From the NCBI RefSeq assembly GCF_014218805.1, contig NZ_JACJUV010000001.1, positions 1,496,001 through 1,560,000 on the forward strand: a stretch of DNA of 64,000 nucleotides, written 5' to 3'. This stretch comes from Teredinibacter franksiae (GTDB taxonomy: Bacteria; Pseudomonadota; Gammaproteobacteria; Pseudomonadales; Cellvibrionaceae). Position 1 is the stretch's first letter, and every line of letters starts with the position of its first letter. Under the pieces are notes generated by a model. It saw nothing but the letters and a program-made list of their open reading frames with translations. It had not been told where the DNA came from and searched no databases. Shown in pieces: positions 37,420 to 47,520 of the stretch. Made by a program: the position numbers and the translations under genes.

Positions 37420-37908
37420 TTACAGTTGAATTTCTACGCGACGATTCTGAGACCAAGAACCTTCTTCGCTACCAACAGACGCTGGGCTTTCTTCGCCATA
37501 GCTAACGGTTTCGATGTATGAAGCATCTACACCTTGCAGAACGAGGAAATCGCGAACTGCATTTGCACGACGCTCACCAAGAGCCATGTTGTACTCGCGA
37601 GTACCACGCTCATCGGCATGACCTTCCAAGCGAATAGACTTAGGCGCTGCATTCAAAACTTCTGCGTAAATCATCAGAGCTGAACGCGCTTCTGCTTTGA
37701 GTATGGACTGGTCAAAGTCAAAGTAGAAAACAGTAGCCAGGTTTTGTATAGCTTCGTATGGATCAGCTTCTACAACGGGCTCCATAGTGGGCTCTGGAGT
37801 AGCAGCAACATCAGCCGCGTCATCATCTTTATCACTGGTAGAAGTACAACCAGCTAATAAACCCAGTACAGCAACCATAGTAAGTAAGGTTTTCAATGTG
37901 TTAATCAT
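37420..37908 (-). CDS. pal: Peptidoglycan-associated lipoprotein
   Basis: About 162 residues. The lipobox LLAGC follows a hydrophobic signal, and the start at 37908 (MINTLKTLL) is preferred because it gives a normal lipoprotein signal and a GGGAGTG ribosome site. The OmpA-like C-terminal domain has YFDFDQSILK, LEGHADERGTREYN and LGERRANAVRDFL, which bind diaminopimelate. It anchors the outer membrane to the wall and is the target of TolB. Confidence 0.95.
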   Translation of the reverse strand: MINTLKTLLTMVAVLGLLAGCTSTSDKDDDAADVAATPEPTMEPVVEADPYEAIQNLATVFYFDFDQSILKAEARSALMIYAEVLNAAPKSIRLEGHADERGTREYNMALGERRANAVRDFLVLQGVDASYIETVSYGEESPASVGSEEGSWSQNRRVEIQL

Positions 37909-37960
37909 TTTTATCACTCCCAAGTGTTTGTAAAGCATTAACCTCGTTCCTCACCCTCAT

Positions 37961-39262
37961 TTACTTATTAACGTAAGGAGACCACGCAGGCTCCCTAACA
38001 TCACCTTGTTTTGAGGGTAATCTGAATTTTACTCCTGCGTCCATGGACACAGCAGCAAGAACACCTTTGTTGTTGTGCTGAGTAGCATACAACAACATCG
38101 CGCCATTAGGCGCTATGCTTGGCGATTCGTCAAGCCAAGTCTCTGTGAGAATTCGCATGTCCCCAGACACAATATCTTGCCATGCGATGTGGAACACACC
38201 TTTGTAACGGTTAACCATGACAAGACTTTTACCGTCTGGTGAAACTCTTGGCCTGGCGTTGTAATCACCTTCGAAGGTTAAGCGTTCTATACGCCCTGTT
38301 TCAAGCCCCACTTGGTAAATTTGTGGGTTGCCTCCACGATTAGAAGTAAATATTAACCCTTTTCCGTCTGCTGTCCAGTTTGGTTCCGTATCAATTGCAA
38401 AATGGCGTGTTACACGTGTTAATTGTCGAGTAGCTAGATCTAGCGTATAGACCTCTGGATTTCCATCCTTTGATAAAACCAGCGCCAATTTTTTATTGTC
38501 CGGCGACCAGGCTGGCGCACCGTTCAACCCCTGAAAGTTGGTTAATTGTTCGCGTACACCCGTCAGTAGGTTTTGCCTAAATATCGCTGGGCGCGTTGTT
38601 TCGAATGAAACATAGGCCACCTGCTTTAGATCGCTCGACCATGCGGGCGACAATAGCGGTTGGCTCGAAGAGAATAGCACTTTGTCTCTGGCGCCATCGG
38701 CATCGGCGGTTACCAAACGGTAGCGCCCCGCTCCCGCTCGCTTCAAATCTTCTATGTACAATATCTTAGTAGAAAATGCACCGCGTATTCCTGTGATCGC
38801 TTCATATACGGCATCGCTCACTTCGTGAGCAATGTCGCGCAGTTCGCTGGTACTACCCTTTGCTACTTTTTTAAATAGATTACGCTGGCCCAATACGTCG
38901 TACAAGGCATATTCGAGCACATATTGATCTGGATTAGTGCCCGCCGCAACGCCAGCCTGCAGACGGCCAATCACCAAGAATTCTGCACCCAGAATACGCC
39001 AATCACGATAAAAAACATCGCGCTCATAATGCGGAGTAGACAGCATATCGGCCTTAGGGATAGGCCGAAAAAAGCCACTTCGCTGTAAATCGGCGGCAAC
39101 AATATCTGGAATATTTTCTCTATGACCTTCAGTGCCGGCAAAGGGCACAATCGCAATGGGAGCAGGGTTGTCCATTCCCTGGGTGATTTCGATCATCAAC
39201 TCTGCCTTTGTAACAGCGCTGAGTTGCAACGCCAATAACAGCAGCGCCAATCGTTTTATCAT
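37961..39262 (-). CDS. tolB: Tol-Pal system protein TolB
   Basis: A 433-residue periplasmic beta-propeller with a signal peptide ([16 protein letters not shown]). An N-terminal domain is followed by repeated WSPD-type blades ([35 protein letters not shown]). It shuttles between Pal and TolA. Its start overlaps the tolA stop by four bases. Confidence 0.95.
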   Translation of the reverse strand: MIKRLALLLLALQLSAVTKAELMIEITQGMDNPAPIAIVPFAGTEGHRENIPDIVAADLQRSGFFRPIPKADMLSTPHYERDVFYRDWRILGAEFLVIGRLQAGVAAGTNPDQYVLEYALYDVLGQRNLFKKVAKGSTSELRDIAHEVSDAVYEAITGIRGAFSTKILYIEDLKRAGAGRYRLVTADADGARDKVLFSSSQPLLSPAWSSDLKQVAYVSFETTRPAIFRQNLLTGVREQLTNFQGLNGAPAWSPDNKKLALVLSKDGNPEVYTLDLATRQLTRVTRHFAIDTEPNWTADGKGLIFTSNRGGNPQIYQVGLETGRIERLTFEGDYNARPRVSPDGKSLVMVNRYKGVFHIAWQDIVSGDMRILTETWLDESPSIAPNGAMLLYATQHNNKGVLAAVSMDAGVKFRLPSKQGDVREPAWSPYVNK

Positions 39263-40023
39263 TGTCTCAAGTCCTCTGGCTGAAAGCCCAAACTAAATTT
39301 GCGAAAGTGCCGCTCAAAAAGGGCAATAGGGATATTTTTAATTTCAGGAAACGATTCTACTTTTTTAACCGCAGCAATTGCCGACCTATCGAAAGCGAGA
39401 TTACCACTGCTGGTTTTAATATTCACATCTACAATCCTGCCATTGGGAACTAGGTCAATAGCTAGCTCGCATCGCATGCCGTTTCTTGCGGAAGGTGGGC
39501 GGCTCCATTTCTGTTCAATACGCCGGCGGATCATGTCAGCGTAGCTCGCAGCTTCTGTTACATACTCCTCTTCTTGCAAGAGCCCCTCTTCTTCCAGTAA
39601 GGCCTGCTCAAATTCCTGCTGCAAGTCTTCTTGCCGACGTTGTTTAGCCTGTTTTTGCTCTTCTTCCAGTGCTTGCTTACGCTTCAGCTCCTGCTCACGC
39701 TTTTTCTTTTCTGCCGCTTTCTTAGCTTCGGCCTCTTTCTTTTTGGCTATATCCTGTTGTCGTTTTGTCTCGGCTAGCTTCTTTTTTCTTTCCTGCTCTT
39801 TACGCTTAGCTGCCACATCAACCACTTTGGGCTTTTTCTTCGCAGATGCTTTTTTCTTCGATTTGGGTTTAAGCTCAACCAATTTGGCTTCTATATATTG
39901 CGGAACTTTGATTTTCCTTGGCTCTGCCGACTGCTCCCAGCCTAACGTCAGTACCGCAATGACCACCGAGTGCAACGCCAAGCTGACGGCGATAGGGATA
40001 ACGTAATAGAGCAGTATTCTCAT
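39259..40023 (-). CDS. tolA: Tol-Pal system protein TolA
   Basis: 254 residues. One N-terminal membrane anchor ([20 protein letters not shown]) is followed by a Lys/Glu/Ala/Gln-rich helical domain (roughly 60-150) that is much shorter than in E. coli. The C-terminal TolA III domain has [29 protein letters not shown] and [11 protein letters not shown]. It transmits proton-motive force from TolQR to the outer membrane. Its start codon overlaps the tolR stop. Confidence 0.94.
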   Translation of the reverse strand: MRILLYYVIPIAVSLALHSVVIAVLTLGWEQSAEPRKIKVPQYIEAKLVELKPKSKKKASAKKKPKVVDVAAKRKEQERKKKLAETKRQQDIAKKKEAEAKKAAEKKKREQELKRKQALEEEQKQAKQRRQEDLQQEFEQALLEEEGLLQEEEYVTEAASYADMIRRRIEQKWSRPPSARNGMRCELAIDLVPNGRIVDVNIKTSSGNLAFDRSAIAAVKKVESFPEIKNIPIALFERHFRKFSLGFQPEDLRQ

Positions 40024-40445
40024 TACTCAACCGACGGCTCTGTCACCAACCCAACGGATGGTGCGCCTGCAGACTGCAGATGCGTCATCAGCGCGACCAC
40101 CAGACCGTACTCTACTTTGGCATCACCCCAAACCAGTACCGGTGTATTGGGCTTTTGTCTCAGCACTTTCGCGACCGTATCGGTAATGTCTTTAAGTGGC
40201 TTGGCTGTTTTTTGCTCACCTCCAAGATTCAGGTAGTAGGTGCCGTCTGGACGTACCGATACTATCAACGGCTCATTGTCTTTATTTTCCATTGGCGACG
40301 AAGGGGCCTGCGGTAAATCGACTTTCACGCCTTGCATTAATAGCGGCGCGGTCACCATAAATACCACCAACAAAACCAACATCACGTCGATATAGGGTAC
40401 GACGTTGATTTCCGCCATAGGTTTGCGCTTAGGTTTATTAGCCAT
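40023..40445 (-). CDS. tolR: Tol-Pal system protein TolR
   Basis: 140 residues with one membrane span containing the proton-path aspartate (VVPYIDVMLVLLVVFMVTAP) and a periplasmic domain. It forms the ion channel with TolQ. It lies 8 bases after tolQ and overlaps tolA by one base. Confidence 0.95.
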   Translation of the reverse strand: MANKPKRKPMAEINVVPYIDVMLVLLVVFMVTAPLLMQGVKVDLPQAPSSPMENKDNEPLIVSVRPDGTYYLNLGGEQKTAKPLKDITDTVAKVLRQKPNTPVLVWGDAKVEYGLVVALMTHLQSAGAPSVGLVTEPSVE

Positions 40446-40453
40446 GGTTCGCC

Positions 40454-41146
40454 TCAGTTCGGTTTTGCGTGAACCTGCCGGTGAAGGATGGCCGAAAACT
40501 CTTCAGCAAAGGTTTCGTAACGCGTCGTTAAGCGTTCCGCGTTCGCTGAAAAACGGTTGTAAGCTAATACCGCCGGTATTGCCGCAAATAAACCCATTGC
40601 GGTGGCCACCAACGCTTCCGATATACCCGGCGCTACTGTAGCCAACGTTGCCTGATGCACATTCGCCAAACCGCGGAAGGAATTCATTATTCCCCACACG
40701 GTACCAAACAGGCCAATATAGGGGCTTACCGATGCGACACTCGCTAAAAAAGATAAATTGGCTTCTAGCTTTTCTTCCTCCCGCGTCAAGGCTACCCGCA
40801 TTGCACGCTGAGTACCCTCCATTATCGCATCGGGGTCGGTGCTACCCTGCTGACGCAAACGGGTATACTCCTTGAAGCCCGCGCGAAAAATGTTTTCCAC
40901 ACCCTCTATCGTGTGTTTGTTGGCGTTGCTATTCCCCTGACGGTATAGCTGCGTGAGATCGGTACCCGACCAGAACAGTGATTCAAACGCACTGAACGCT
41001 CCGCCAGCCTTACTCTGGTAAATCCCCCGCTGAACAATCATCACCCAGGAGACAATCGAAGCAATAAACAATAACAACATCACAATCTGCACCAACAAAC
41101 TCGCGTTTGCGATGAGATAAATAATGGATAAGGGTTCCTGATTCAT
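40454..41146 (-). CDS. tolQ: Tol-Pal system protein TolQ
   Basis: About 230 residues with three membrane spans (LIANASLLVQIVMLLLFIASIV, ASVSPYIGLFGTVWGIMNSF, GISEALVATAMGLFAAIPAVLAYN). The start at the ATG 41146 (MNQEPLSII) is chosen over an in-frame TTG 18 bases upstream. The gene starts the tol-pal run. The ybgC gene that usually precedes tolQ is absent; only about 100 bases separate it from ruvB. Confidence 0.95.
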   Translation of the reverse strand: MNQEPLSIIYLIANASLLVQIVMLLLFIASIVSWVMIVQRGIYQSKAGGAFSAFESLFWSGTDLTQLYRQGNSNANKHTIEGVENIFRAGFKEYTRLRQQGSTDPDAIMEGTQRAMRVALTREEEKLEANLSFLASVASVSPYIGLFGTVWGIMNSFRGLANVHQATLATVAPGISEALVATAMGLFAAIPAVLAYNRFSANAERLTTRYETFAEEFSAILHRQVHAKPN

Positions 41147-41247
41147 CGGATAAACTTTCCCCAAATGTTACGTCGCCCACAGGGCAATCTAAAAAATTAT
41201 AAAACAGTTATGCCATGTACTTATGGACTGGCATTCACCTTAAAGAT

Positions 41248-42297
41248 TCATTTCTCTAGGGGAAGGTCGCCCTGCTTAGCATCACCCTGGATTTTGTCGG
41301 GGGCTATCAAGCCAAAATGCTTATAGGCGTTTTGCGTCGCCATTCGCCCGCGCGGTGTACGCATAATATAGCCCTGCTGAATAAGGTAAGGCTCTAGCAC
41401 ATCTTCTATGGTGTCGCGCTCCTCGCTAATGGCTGCCGCTAGACTGTCGACCCCTACCGGCCCGCCGGCAAATTTTTCGATAAGCGCCAACAGCAGGCGC
41501 CGATCCATATGGTCAAAACCGTGCTCATCCACATTCAGCATGTTGAGCGCGAGATCCGCCATTTTTTCTGTGATAACGCCCTCGCCCTTAACTTCGGCAT
41601 AATCTCGAACACGCCTCAACAAGCGATTCGCAATGCGCGGTGTGCCGCGAGCGCGGCGAGCAATTTCAACAGCACCACCCCCCTCAATAGCCATACCCAG
41701 TAAATCGGCACTGCGAGAGACAATATGGGTGAGGTCTTTAACGTTATAGAACTCCAACCGCTGCACAATGCCAAACCGGTCTCGCAGCGGTGATGTAAGC
41801 AGCCCTGCTCGAGTCGTGGCGCCTACCAACGTAAATTGTGGCAACTCTAACTTAATAGACCGGGCCGCGGGCCCTTCACCTATCATAATATCCAGCTGAA
41901 AATCTTCCATGGCCGGGTATAAAATTTCTTCCACTACGGGACTTAAGCGATGAATCTCGTCTATGAACAACACGTCACCGGGCTCGAGATTAGTCATTAA
42001 CGCAGCTAGATCACCGGCTTTATCGAGTACCGGCCCAGATGTGGTTTTTAGGTCGCCCTCCATTTCCGTCGCGATAATATTGGCCAGCGTGGTTTTACCC
42101 AAACCCGGCGGCCCAAAGATTAAGGTGTGATCCAACGCTTCTCCGCGCTTTTTAGCCGCGCCGATAAAAATCTCCATCTGCTCTTTCACCACGGGCTGAC
42201 CCACATATTCAACCAAGGTTTTGGGGCGTACGGTTCTATCTAGGCGCTCTTCCCGGGGTTGAGCGTGGCCATCGATGATGCGATCTTGTTCAATCAT
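41248..42297 (-). CDS. ruvB: Holliday junction DNA helicase RuvB
   Basis: A 349-residue AAA+ motor. It has Walker [12 protein letters not shown], Walker [10 protein letters not shown], sensor 1 GATTRAG and arginine-finger region SPLRDRFG, then the winged-helix end [13 protein letters not shown]. It drives branch migration with RuvA. Confidence 0.97.
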   Translation of the reverse strand: MIEQDRIIDGHAQPREERLDRTVRPKTLVEYVGQPVVKEQMEIFIGAAKKRGEALDHTLIFGPPGLGKTTLANIIATEMEGDLKTTSGPVLDKAGDLAALMTNLEPGDVLFIDEIHRLSPVVEEILYPAMEDFQLDIMIGEGPAARSIKLELPQFTLVGATTRAGLLTSPLRDRFGIVQRLEFYNVKDLTHIVSRSADLLGMAIEGGGAVEIARRARGTPRIANRLLRRVRDYAEVKGEGVITEKMADLALNMLNVDEHGFDHMDRRLLLALIEKFAGGPVGVDSLAAAISEERDTIEDVLEPYLIQQGYIMRTPRGRMATQNAYKHFGLIAPDKIQGDAKQGDLPLEK

Positions 42298-42334
42298 GAA
42301 GTAGGTTTAAGATGGAAAGTCGGAACGGGTCTCA

Positions 42335-42955
42335 TTATGCAGGGATCATACCCCGTAATGCCAGTTTGATCAGGTCTTCGCTGCGGCTTATGTCTCCATT
42401 GGCCACTTTTGAAACAGCCTTGGCTGCCTCTGTTGGTTTATAGCCCAAAGCCACAAGCGCACTTTCGGCGTCGGCAATAATCTTATTTTGTGATGCAGGG
42501 CCCGAACCTAACGCAATAGGTTCTTCCCCCTCGCTTGTAGTAGCGGGAACAACCCATGCTTTTAGCTTGTCTCGCATTTCGATTATTAGGCGCTCGGCGG
42601 TCTTTTTGCCCACACCCGGGACTTTGACCAAAGCCGATACATTGTCGTCCATAATACAGCGCACAATATCGTCAGTTTCCATCGACATAATACCCACAGC
42701 CATCTTTGGGCCAACGCCATTCACTTTTATCAACAGCCGAAAAAATTCCCGATCTTTTTTTGAGATAAAGCCAAATAGCTGCTGCGACGTTTCGCTTACC
42801 GCAAAATGCGTATGCAGCAAAACAGGCTTTTCTAATTCTGGCAGGCGGTAAAAAGTAGACATGGGGGCCAGCAAGTCATAGCCAACACCTTGTAATTCGA
42901 CCATAAGCTGCGGCGCCTGTTTTTCCACCAATAAACCGTTAAGACGACCAATCAT
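42335..42955 (-). CDS. ruvA: Holliday junction DNA helicase RuvA
   Basis: 206 residues: the N-terminal OB domain (MIGRLNGLLVEKQAPQLMVE), tandem helix-hairpin-helix motifs (LIKVNGVGPKMAVGIM, LVKVPGVGKKTAERLI) and a C-terminal RuvB-contact domain (SALVALGYKPTEAAKAV). It binds junction DNA as a tetramer. It lies between ruvC and ruvB. Confidence 0.97.
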   Translation of the reverse strand: MIGRLNGLLVEKQAPQLMVELQGVGYDLLAPMSTFYRLPELEKPVLLHTHFAVSETSQQLFGFISKKDREFFRLLIKVNGVGPKMAVGIMSMETDDIVRCIMDDNVSALVKVPGVGKKTAERLIIEMRDKLKAWVVPATTSEGEEPIALGSGPASQNKIIADAESALVALGYKPTEAAKAVSKVANGDISRSEDLIKLALRGMIPA

Positions 42956-42990
42956 ATTTTTTAACCTTTAGGGCTCCTCTATTTATCCGT

Positions 42991-43524
42991 TCAGCTAGAG
43001 CGACCGCGCCGAAACTTTGTCGCGCCTGCCCGCGACACCAGGCCACTAAAGGTGTTTGCATGGCAAATGGCAACCGCAAGTGCGTCGGCGGCATCTTCCG
43101 GTGGCGACGCTGGTAATGCTAACAAGGTTTTTACCATATGCTGAACCTGCAGTTTATCGGCCGCCCCTGTACCCACCACAGCTTGCTTTACCTTTCGCGC
43201 TGCGTATTCCGACACCGGCAGATCCTGATTGACCGCCGCAACAATGGCCGCACCTCTGGCCTGCCCGAGCTTCAGCGCCGAACCTGCACTTTTCGACATG
43301 AAGACATTTTCAATAGCAAATTCCTGCGGCTGATACTGTTCAATTATTTCAGTCAGAGAATCGAAAATCACCTTGAGCCGCTCGGCTAAACAGTCGGCCA
43401 CCAACAGCGGCGCGGGAATTCGAACCACGCCACTGGCTACATAGGCCAAACGGGAGCCTTGCGCATTGATTATGCCGTAGCCCATTTTTCTAGAGCCAGG
43501 GTCTACGCCAAGAATTAGCGGCAT
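42991..43524 (-). CDS. ruvC: Crossover junction endodeoxyribonuclease RuvC
   Basis: 177 residues. The RNase H-like catalytic acids are visible: Asp7 in [13 protein letters not shown], a glutamate in [11 protein letters not shown], and the pair in [12 protein letters not shown]. It resolves Holliday junctions by symmetric nicking. It is the first gene of the ruvCAB run. Confidence 0.97.
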   Translation of the reverse strand: MPLILGVDPGSRKMGYGIINAQGSRLAYVASGVVRIPAPLLVADCLAERLKVIFDSLTEIIEQYQPQEFAIENVFMSKSAGSALKLGQARGAAIVAAVNQDLPVSEYAARKVKQAVVGTGAADKLQVQHMVKTLLALPASPPEDAADALAVAICHANTFSGLVSRAGATKFRRGRSS

Positions 43525-43637
43525 GAACGGTTCCTGATGAAAACGGAAAAATTGGGCCAGTAACGACCAGCTACAGACTTTAACAAAAAGGCGGCAACAA
43601 AACCCGAACGGCTACCAATTGTTTACACCGGGACACA

Positions 43638-44243
43638 TTAATACTTCACTGAACAGCCATAGGCCTTGGTCACCGGCTGACTCACCGGCTTACCCGCTGC
43701 CAGCTCACTCATTGCCTGAGAAATATAATTTGTGGCTTTGGGTATATCGGCCGGGTCGGCGGAGCGAATGCTATCGATACCGCCCATATAGCGCAACACT
43801 CCAGCTGCATCAATGATATACATGTGCGGCGTGGTTTTTGCCGCATAAGCTCGGCCAACATCACCACTGGCGTCGATAAGCGTATAACTTGGGCTCGCAC
43901 TGCGATCCTTGGCCAGCGCGTTTGCTTTAGTACCGGACACAAAGCCCTGCTTACCTTCGGCAGAAGAAATAATCGTTAACCAAACCGTATCGTCATTGAC
44001 GAATTGCTTTTGCAAAGACTGCATATTGCTACTGTCGTAGTGTTTACGCACAAACGGACACTCATGATTTGTCCACTCGAGTATCACCGTTTTACCTTTA
44101 AGGCTTGCCAGTGCAACCATATTGCCATTGGCATCTTTCGCAGCAAACTCCGGCGCCGGCTGGTTAATCACGGGCTTAGCCGCAATGGGGAGCGCGAAGC
44201 TCAACAGTAAACCCGCCAATAATGGTGTAATAATTTTTCGCAT
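43638..44243 (-). CDS. Periplasmic redoxin (AhpC/TSA-like)
   Basis: About 201 residues with a signal peptide (ITPLLAGLLLSFALPIAA). The thioredoxin-fold domain has PAPEFAAKDANGNMV and the single-cysteine active region WTNHECPFVRKHYDS (no CXXC), followed by TPHMYIIDAAGVLRYMGGID. It probably acts as a peroxiredoxin-like or thiol-redox protein. The ATG at 44243 is chosen for its spacing to GGAGG. It sits just downstream of the DsbD-N-type gene, with about 30 bases between, so they likely form a redox pair. Confidence 0.85.
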   Translation of the reverse strand: MRKIITPLLAGLLLSFALPIAAKPVINQPAPEFAAKDANGNMVALASLKGKTVILEWTNHECPFVRKHYDSSNMQSLQKQFVNDDTVWLTIISSAEGKQGFVSGTKANALAKDRSASPSYTLIDASGDVGRAYAAKTTPHMYIIDAAGVLRYMGGIDSIRSADPADIPKATNYISQAMSELAAGKPVSQPVTKAYGCSVKY

Positions 44244-44272
44244 ATTCATACCCTCCACACATGATTTAATCG

Positions 44273-45112
44273 TTATTCAACCGAGCGCTCAAAACGGAAT
44301 TCCCAAGCACTCTGCCCGTCAAGAATTATAATGCCGCCCACGTCACGAGGAAGCCTGTAAAAATCCTCGGCTTTACGCTGGCGAATCCGCAGCATGTTAT
44401 TTTTCCAAAAAAATTCAGTTTGATCCGATGCCATTACAAGCTGTTCATTCAACGGAAAAAAAACCAGTTGCTCTACCTCCGCAAAAAGAGGGTTGCGGGT
44501 ATAGAGCGTGAACTCAATGTAATCCCCCTCGGCAGACAGGCTCCCCCCCATTAGCGCCAATTTTTTCGGCACCTTCGCGAGCGCCGAGGAAATTAAACGG
44601 CTATGGGAAGATACACTAACTTTCTCGGCAACCGGGAGAGTAAGGTTTAACTCGGCACTTCCCGGAATACAGAGTTCCTTGCATACCAACCAACTGGCGT
44701 GCAGATCCAAGCTGACTTGTTTGCCCGAAAAATCTTTCGCTAGTGAGAGCTTTACCGGTAGCACCACGTGCTCATAACCATAATTTACTAATGGCCCAAA
44801 TGGGATATTGTGAGGAGCAGGCCACAAGGGTTCGGAGGCCGTCAGGCCCCCGGGGAGCTGCCAGGTCAATTTAGGCGGCATTCCGGAGTCACCAGGGTTA
44901 CGCCAATAGACATGCCACCCCTCCTCCGGCTGCAGGTCCAGAGCAACAAACGCGTCACCACCCACGGCCAATGCTTCGACTGCCGTGACTAGCCGCACCT
45001 GAATATGCGGCTTTTCGATAAACGCACTAGCGAGACTATTGGCAACACCACTAAAGGACAAACCCGCAGCGACCAGAAGTATTTGAGTTAAACGTCGCAT
45101 TCGAACAACCAT
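44273..45112 (-). CDS. DsbD N-terminal-domain-type periplasmic protein
   Basis: About 279 residues. It has a signal-like N-terminus (RRLTQILLVAAGLSFSGVANS) and a domain matching the ScsB/DsbD N-terminal family: WHVYWRNPGDSGMPPKLTW, FGPLVNYGYEHVVLPV, and the cysteine pair in ASWLVCKELCIPGSAEL. The membrane electron-carrying part of DsbD is absent. It may pass thiol electrons to the neighbouring redoxin. The start at 45112 is chosen among several in-frame ATGs. Confidence 0.78.
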   Translation of the reverse strand: MVVRMRRLTQILLVAAGLSFSGVANSLASAFIEKPHIQVRLVTAVEALAVGGDAFVALDLQPEEGWHVYWRNPGDSGMPPKLTWQLPGGLTASEPLWPAPHNIPFGPLVNYGYEHVVLPVKLSLAKDFSGKQVSLDLHASWLVCKELCIPGSAELNLTLPVAEKVSVSSHSRLISSALAKVPKKLALMGGSLSAEGDYIEFTLYTRNPLFAEVEQLVFFPLNEQLVMASDQTEFFWKNNMLRIRQRKAEDFYRLPRDVGGIIILDGQSAWEFRFERSVE

Positions 45113-45212
45113 AAATTCATCTAAAGTTAACAGAGCATACAGATGCCTCCATGGCAACAACAACGATTTACGCTAAGATAGTCAATATCTCAACTAATTC
45201 CCTTATCCCCGC

Positions 45213-45935
45213 ATGAAGTCGTTTATTGCACCTTTTCTAGGCAGCGCCCGCGATCTATTGCCTATCGTGCTCGTTATCGCTTTTTTTCAAGCTGTTGTTT
45301 TACAGCAAACCTTGCCCGATGTGTTTGGCCTATTGTTGGGCCTGCTCATGGTGGTGGTGGGCTTAACGCTGTTTATCCGCGGCCTTGAAATAGGGCTATT
45401 CCCAGTAGGCGAAAGCCTAGCACATGCCTTTGCACGAAAAGGTAGCCTATTCTGGCTACTGGTTTTCGCATTTTGCCTCGGCTTTGGCACCACCGTTGCT
45501 GAACCAGCACTGATCGCTGTTGCGGCAGAAGCCGCCGTGGTTGCCGCTGAAGGCGGCATGATTGTGGATTCGTCGCAAGCCAAAGCCAGCTATGCCCTAG
45601 GCTTACGGCTCACGGTCGCTGGAAGCGTGGGTTTTGCCATTTTGGTAGGGGTTTTACGGATTCTCAAAGGGTGGCCAATTCAATATTTGATCATTGGCGG
45701 ATACGTGCTCGTTATCATCGTCACTATGTTCGCCCCTAAAGAGATTATAGGAATAGCCTATGACAGCGGAGGTGTTACCACCTCAACCATTACCGTGCCG
45801 CTGGTGACGGCATTAGGGGTTGGCCTTGCGTCCTCAATCAAGGGCAGAAACCCAATGATCGACGGCTTTGGACTCATCGCCTTTGCCTCGTTAACGCCTA
45901 TGATATTTGTGATGATATACGGAATAGCCCTGTGA
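45213..45935 (+). CDS. DUF1538 membrane protein, subunit A
   Basis: 240 residues with about six or seven membrane spans. Two signature motifs are shared with the next gene: [14 protein letters not shown] (residues 94-107), with a charged glutamate inside a membrane segment, and [15 protein letters not shown] (182-196). The C-terminus [15 protein letters not shown] also recurs in the next protein. The family is probably a transporter whose substrate is unknown. It is the first gene of a run of four or five. Confidence 0.82.
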   Translation: MKSFIAPFLGSARDLLPIVLVIAFFQAVVLQQTLPDVFGLLLGLLMVVVGLTLFIRGLEIGLFPVGESLAHAFARKGSLFWLLVFAFCLGFGTTVAEPALIAVAAEAAVVAAEGGMIVDSSQAKASYALGLRLTVAGSVGFAILVGVLRILKGWPIQYLIIGGYVLVIIVTMFAPKEIIGIAYDSGGVTTSTITVPLVTALGVGLASSIKGRNPMIDGFGLIAFASLTPMIFVMIYGIAL

Positions 45936-45969
45936 ACAGGAAAACAGCCCATATAGACAGGCACCCAGC

Positions 45970-46755
45970 ATGACCCTTATTACAGATTTCTTTCAGGTTC
46001 TGCTGGCTACTGCGCGCGATGTGGTGCCTATTGTAGCCATTATTTTTGGCTTTCAATTTTTTGTTATTCGCCGCCCTATTCCTGCGTTGCCTAAAGTCTT
46101 AACCGGTTTCACTCTGGTGATAATCGGACTGGCCTTCTTTTTGTTGGGGCTAGAAAAAGCACTTTTCCCGATTGGCCGACTAATGGCAGAGCAGCTCACA
46201 GCACTCAACGGCTCAAGTACCGGCTTTCTCTGGGTGTACCTTTTTGCCTTTGCTATAGGCGCAAGTACCACCATTGCCGAACCATCGCTTATTGCTGTGG
46301 CCATAAAGGCCAACCAAGTCTCGGGCGGCACGATAGGTGTCTGGGGGCTGCGCTTAGCTGTCGCGCTCGGCGTTGCCATCGGCATTACACTTGGCTCTTG
46401 GCGCATTGTAACCGGCTACCCCATTCATTGGTTCATCATCACAGGCTACGCGGTTGTTGTAATTCAAACCTACTTCGCACCCAAAATAATCGTGCCATTA
46501 GCCTACGATTCCGGTGGTGTTACAACCTCAACCGTTACTGTACCTCTAGTAGCAGCCCTCGGCTTGGGCTTGGCCGAAAACATTCCGGGGCGAAGCCCTT
46601 TAATCGATGGCTTTGGCCTTATCGCCTTCGCAAGCCTTTTCCCCATTATGTCGGTTATGGCTTACGCCCAAATATCCGCATGGCGGGCAAAACACGACAA
46701 AGACAAATCACCACCCAAAGAGACTAACCCGCGAGGTTTAAATAATGCGCTTTAA
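45970..46755 (+). CDS. DUF1538 membrane protein, subunit B
   Basis: 261 residues, paralogous to the upstream gene: TIAEPSLIAVAIKA (101-114), [15 protein letters not shown] (178-192) and [15 protein letters not shown]. Two related half-proteins side by side suggest a heterodimer. A charged cytoplasmic tail (WRAKHDKDKSPPKETNPRG) is unique to this copy. The PII-like gene starts 11 bases before its stop. Confidence 0.82.
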   Translation: MTLITDFFQVLLATARDVVPIVAIIFGFQFFVIRRPIPALPKVLTGFTLVIIGLAFFLLGLEKALFPIGRLMAEQLTALNGSSTGFLWVYLFAFAIGASTTIAEPSLIAVAIKANQVSGGTIGVWGLRLAVALGVAIGITLGSWRIVTGYPIHWFIITGYAVVVIQTYFAPKIIVPLAYDSGGVTTSTVTVPLVAALGLGLAENIPGRSPLIDGFGLIAFASLFPIMSVMAYAQISAWRAKHDKDKSPPKETNPRGLNNAL

Positions 46756-47095
46756 ACTCATACTGGTATTTGCAGAAGATGCCAAAACAGATGTAATTAT
46801 GGCCGCCGCACGGGAAGCCGGAGCAACGGGCGCAACCGTAATCAATAACGCACGCGGTGAAGGCCTAAAACAGAAAAAAACTTTTTTTGGGCTTTCCTTG
46901 GAGACTCAACGTGACGTACTACTTTTTTTAGTAGAAGAACACCTTAGCCGACCAATACTAGAACGTATTTCTGACGTAGGCGAGTTTGATTCATCTCCAG
47001 GAACTGGAATCGCCATTCAAGTTGATGTTGAAGACGCCGTCGGCATTGCCCATCAGGCGAAACAATTGTCAGAAATAATTGAGGACGAATTATGA
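46745..47095 (+). CDS. PII-like signalling protein
   Basis: 116 residues with the PII/ferredoxin-like fold: strand KLILVFAEDA, the ATGATVINNARGEGLKQKK region where PII proteins carry the T-loop, and the second half QRDVLLFLVEEHLSRPILERI. PII-like proteins sense nucleotides or metabolites and gate transporters; the GlnB uridylylation tyrosine is not seen. It overlaps both its neighbours by a few bases, so its dose is probably tied to theirs. Confidence 0.82.
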   Translation: MRFKLILVFAEDAKTDVIMAAAREAGATGATVINNARGEGLKQKKTFFGLSLETQRDVLLFLVEEHLSRPILERISDVGEFDSSPGTGIAIQVDVEDAVGIAHQAKQLSEIIEDEL

Positions 47096-47505
47096 ACCGT
47101 AAAGTCATCACCTGCCGTGACGTTATGAACCAACGTTTTGCCATTGTCGATGGACTAACGACCATTTCCGAAGCGCTTAAAATAATGAATGATCATAGCT
47201 ACAAAAAAGTCATTATTAACAAACGAGACGAAAATGATGAATGGGGCCAGGTGCTGCTCTCCGATATTGCCAAACATGTCATCGCAAAGGACAGGTCGCC
47301 CGAACGGGTCAACTGCTACGAAATTATGGCAAAACCGGTAATCTCCGTGCGCCCGAAAATGGACATAAAATATTGCGCCCGGCTTTTTAACTCCTTTGGC
47401 CTATCCTCCGCACCGGTTATTGAGAACGAGCAAGTCATCGGAGTTGTCAGCTATAATGATATAGTATTGAGTTGGCTGGACTACTTAGAATCAAGGGGAG
47501 ATTAG
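47092..47505 (+). CDS. CBS-domain protein
   Basis: 137 residues holding a pair of CBS motifs (CRDVMNQRFAIVDGLTTISEALKIM and CYEIMAKPVISVRPKMDIKYCARLF, ending VIGVVSYNDIV). CBS pairs bind adenosine nucleotides. Its ATGA overlap with the PII-like gene argues for coupled translation and a shared regulatory job on the DUF1538 proteins. Confidence 0.85.
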   Translation: MNRKVITCRDVMNQRFAIVDGLTTISEALKIMNDHSYKKVIINKRDENDEWGQVLLSDIAKHVIAKDRSPERVNCYEIMAKPVISVRPKMDIKYCARLFNSFGLSSAPVIENEQVIGVVSYNDIVLSWLDYLESRGD

Positions 47506-47520
47506 CACCGATTTTCGCTT

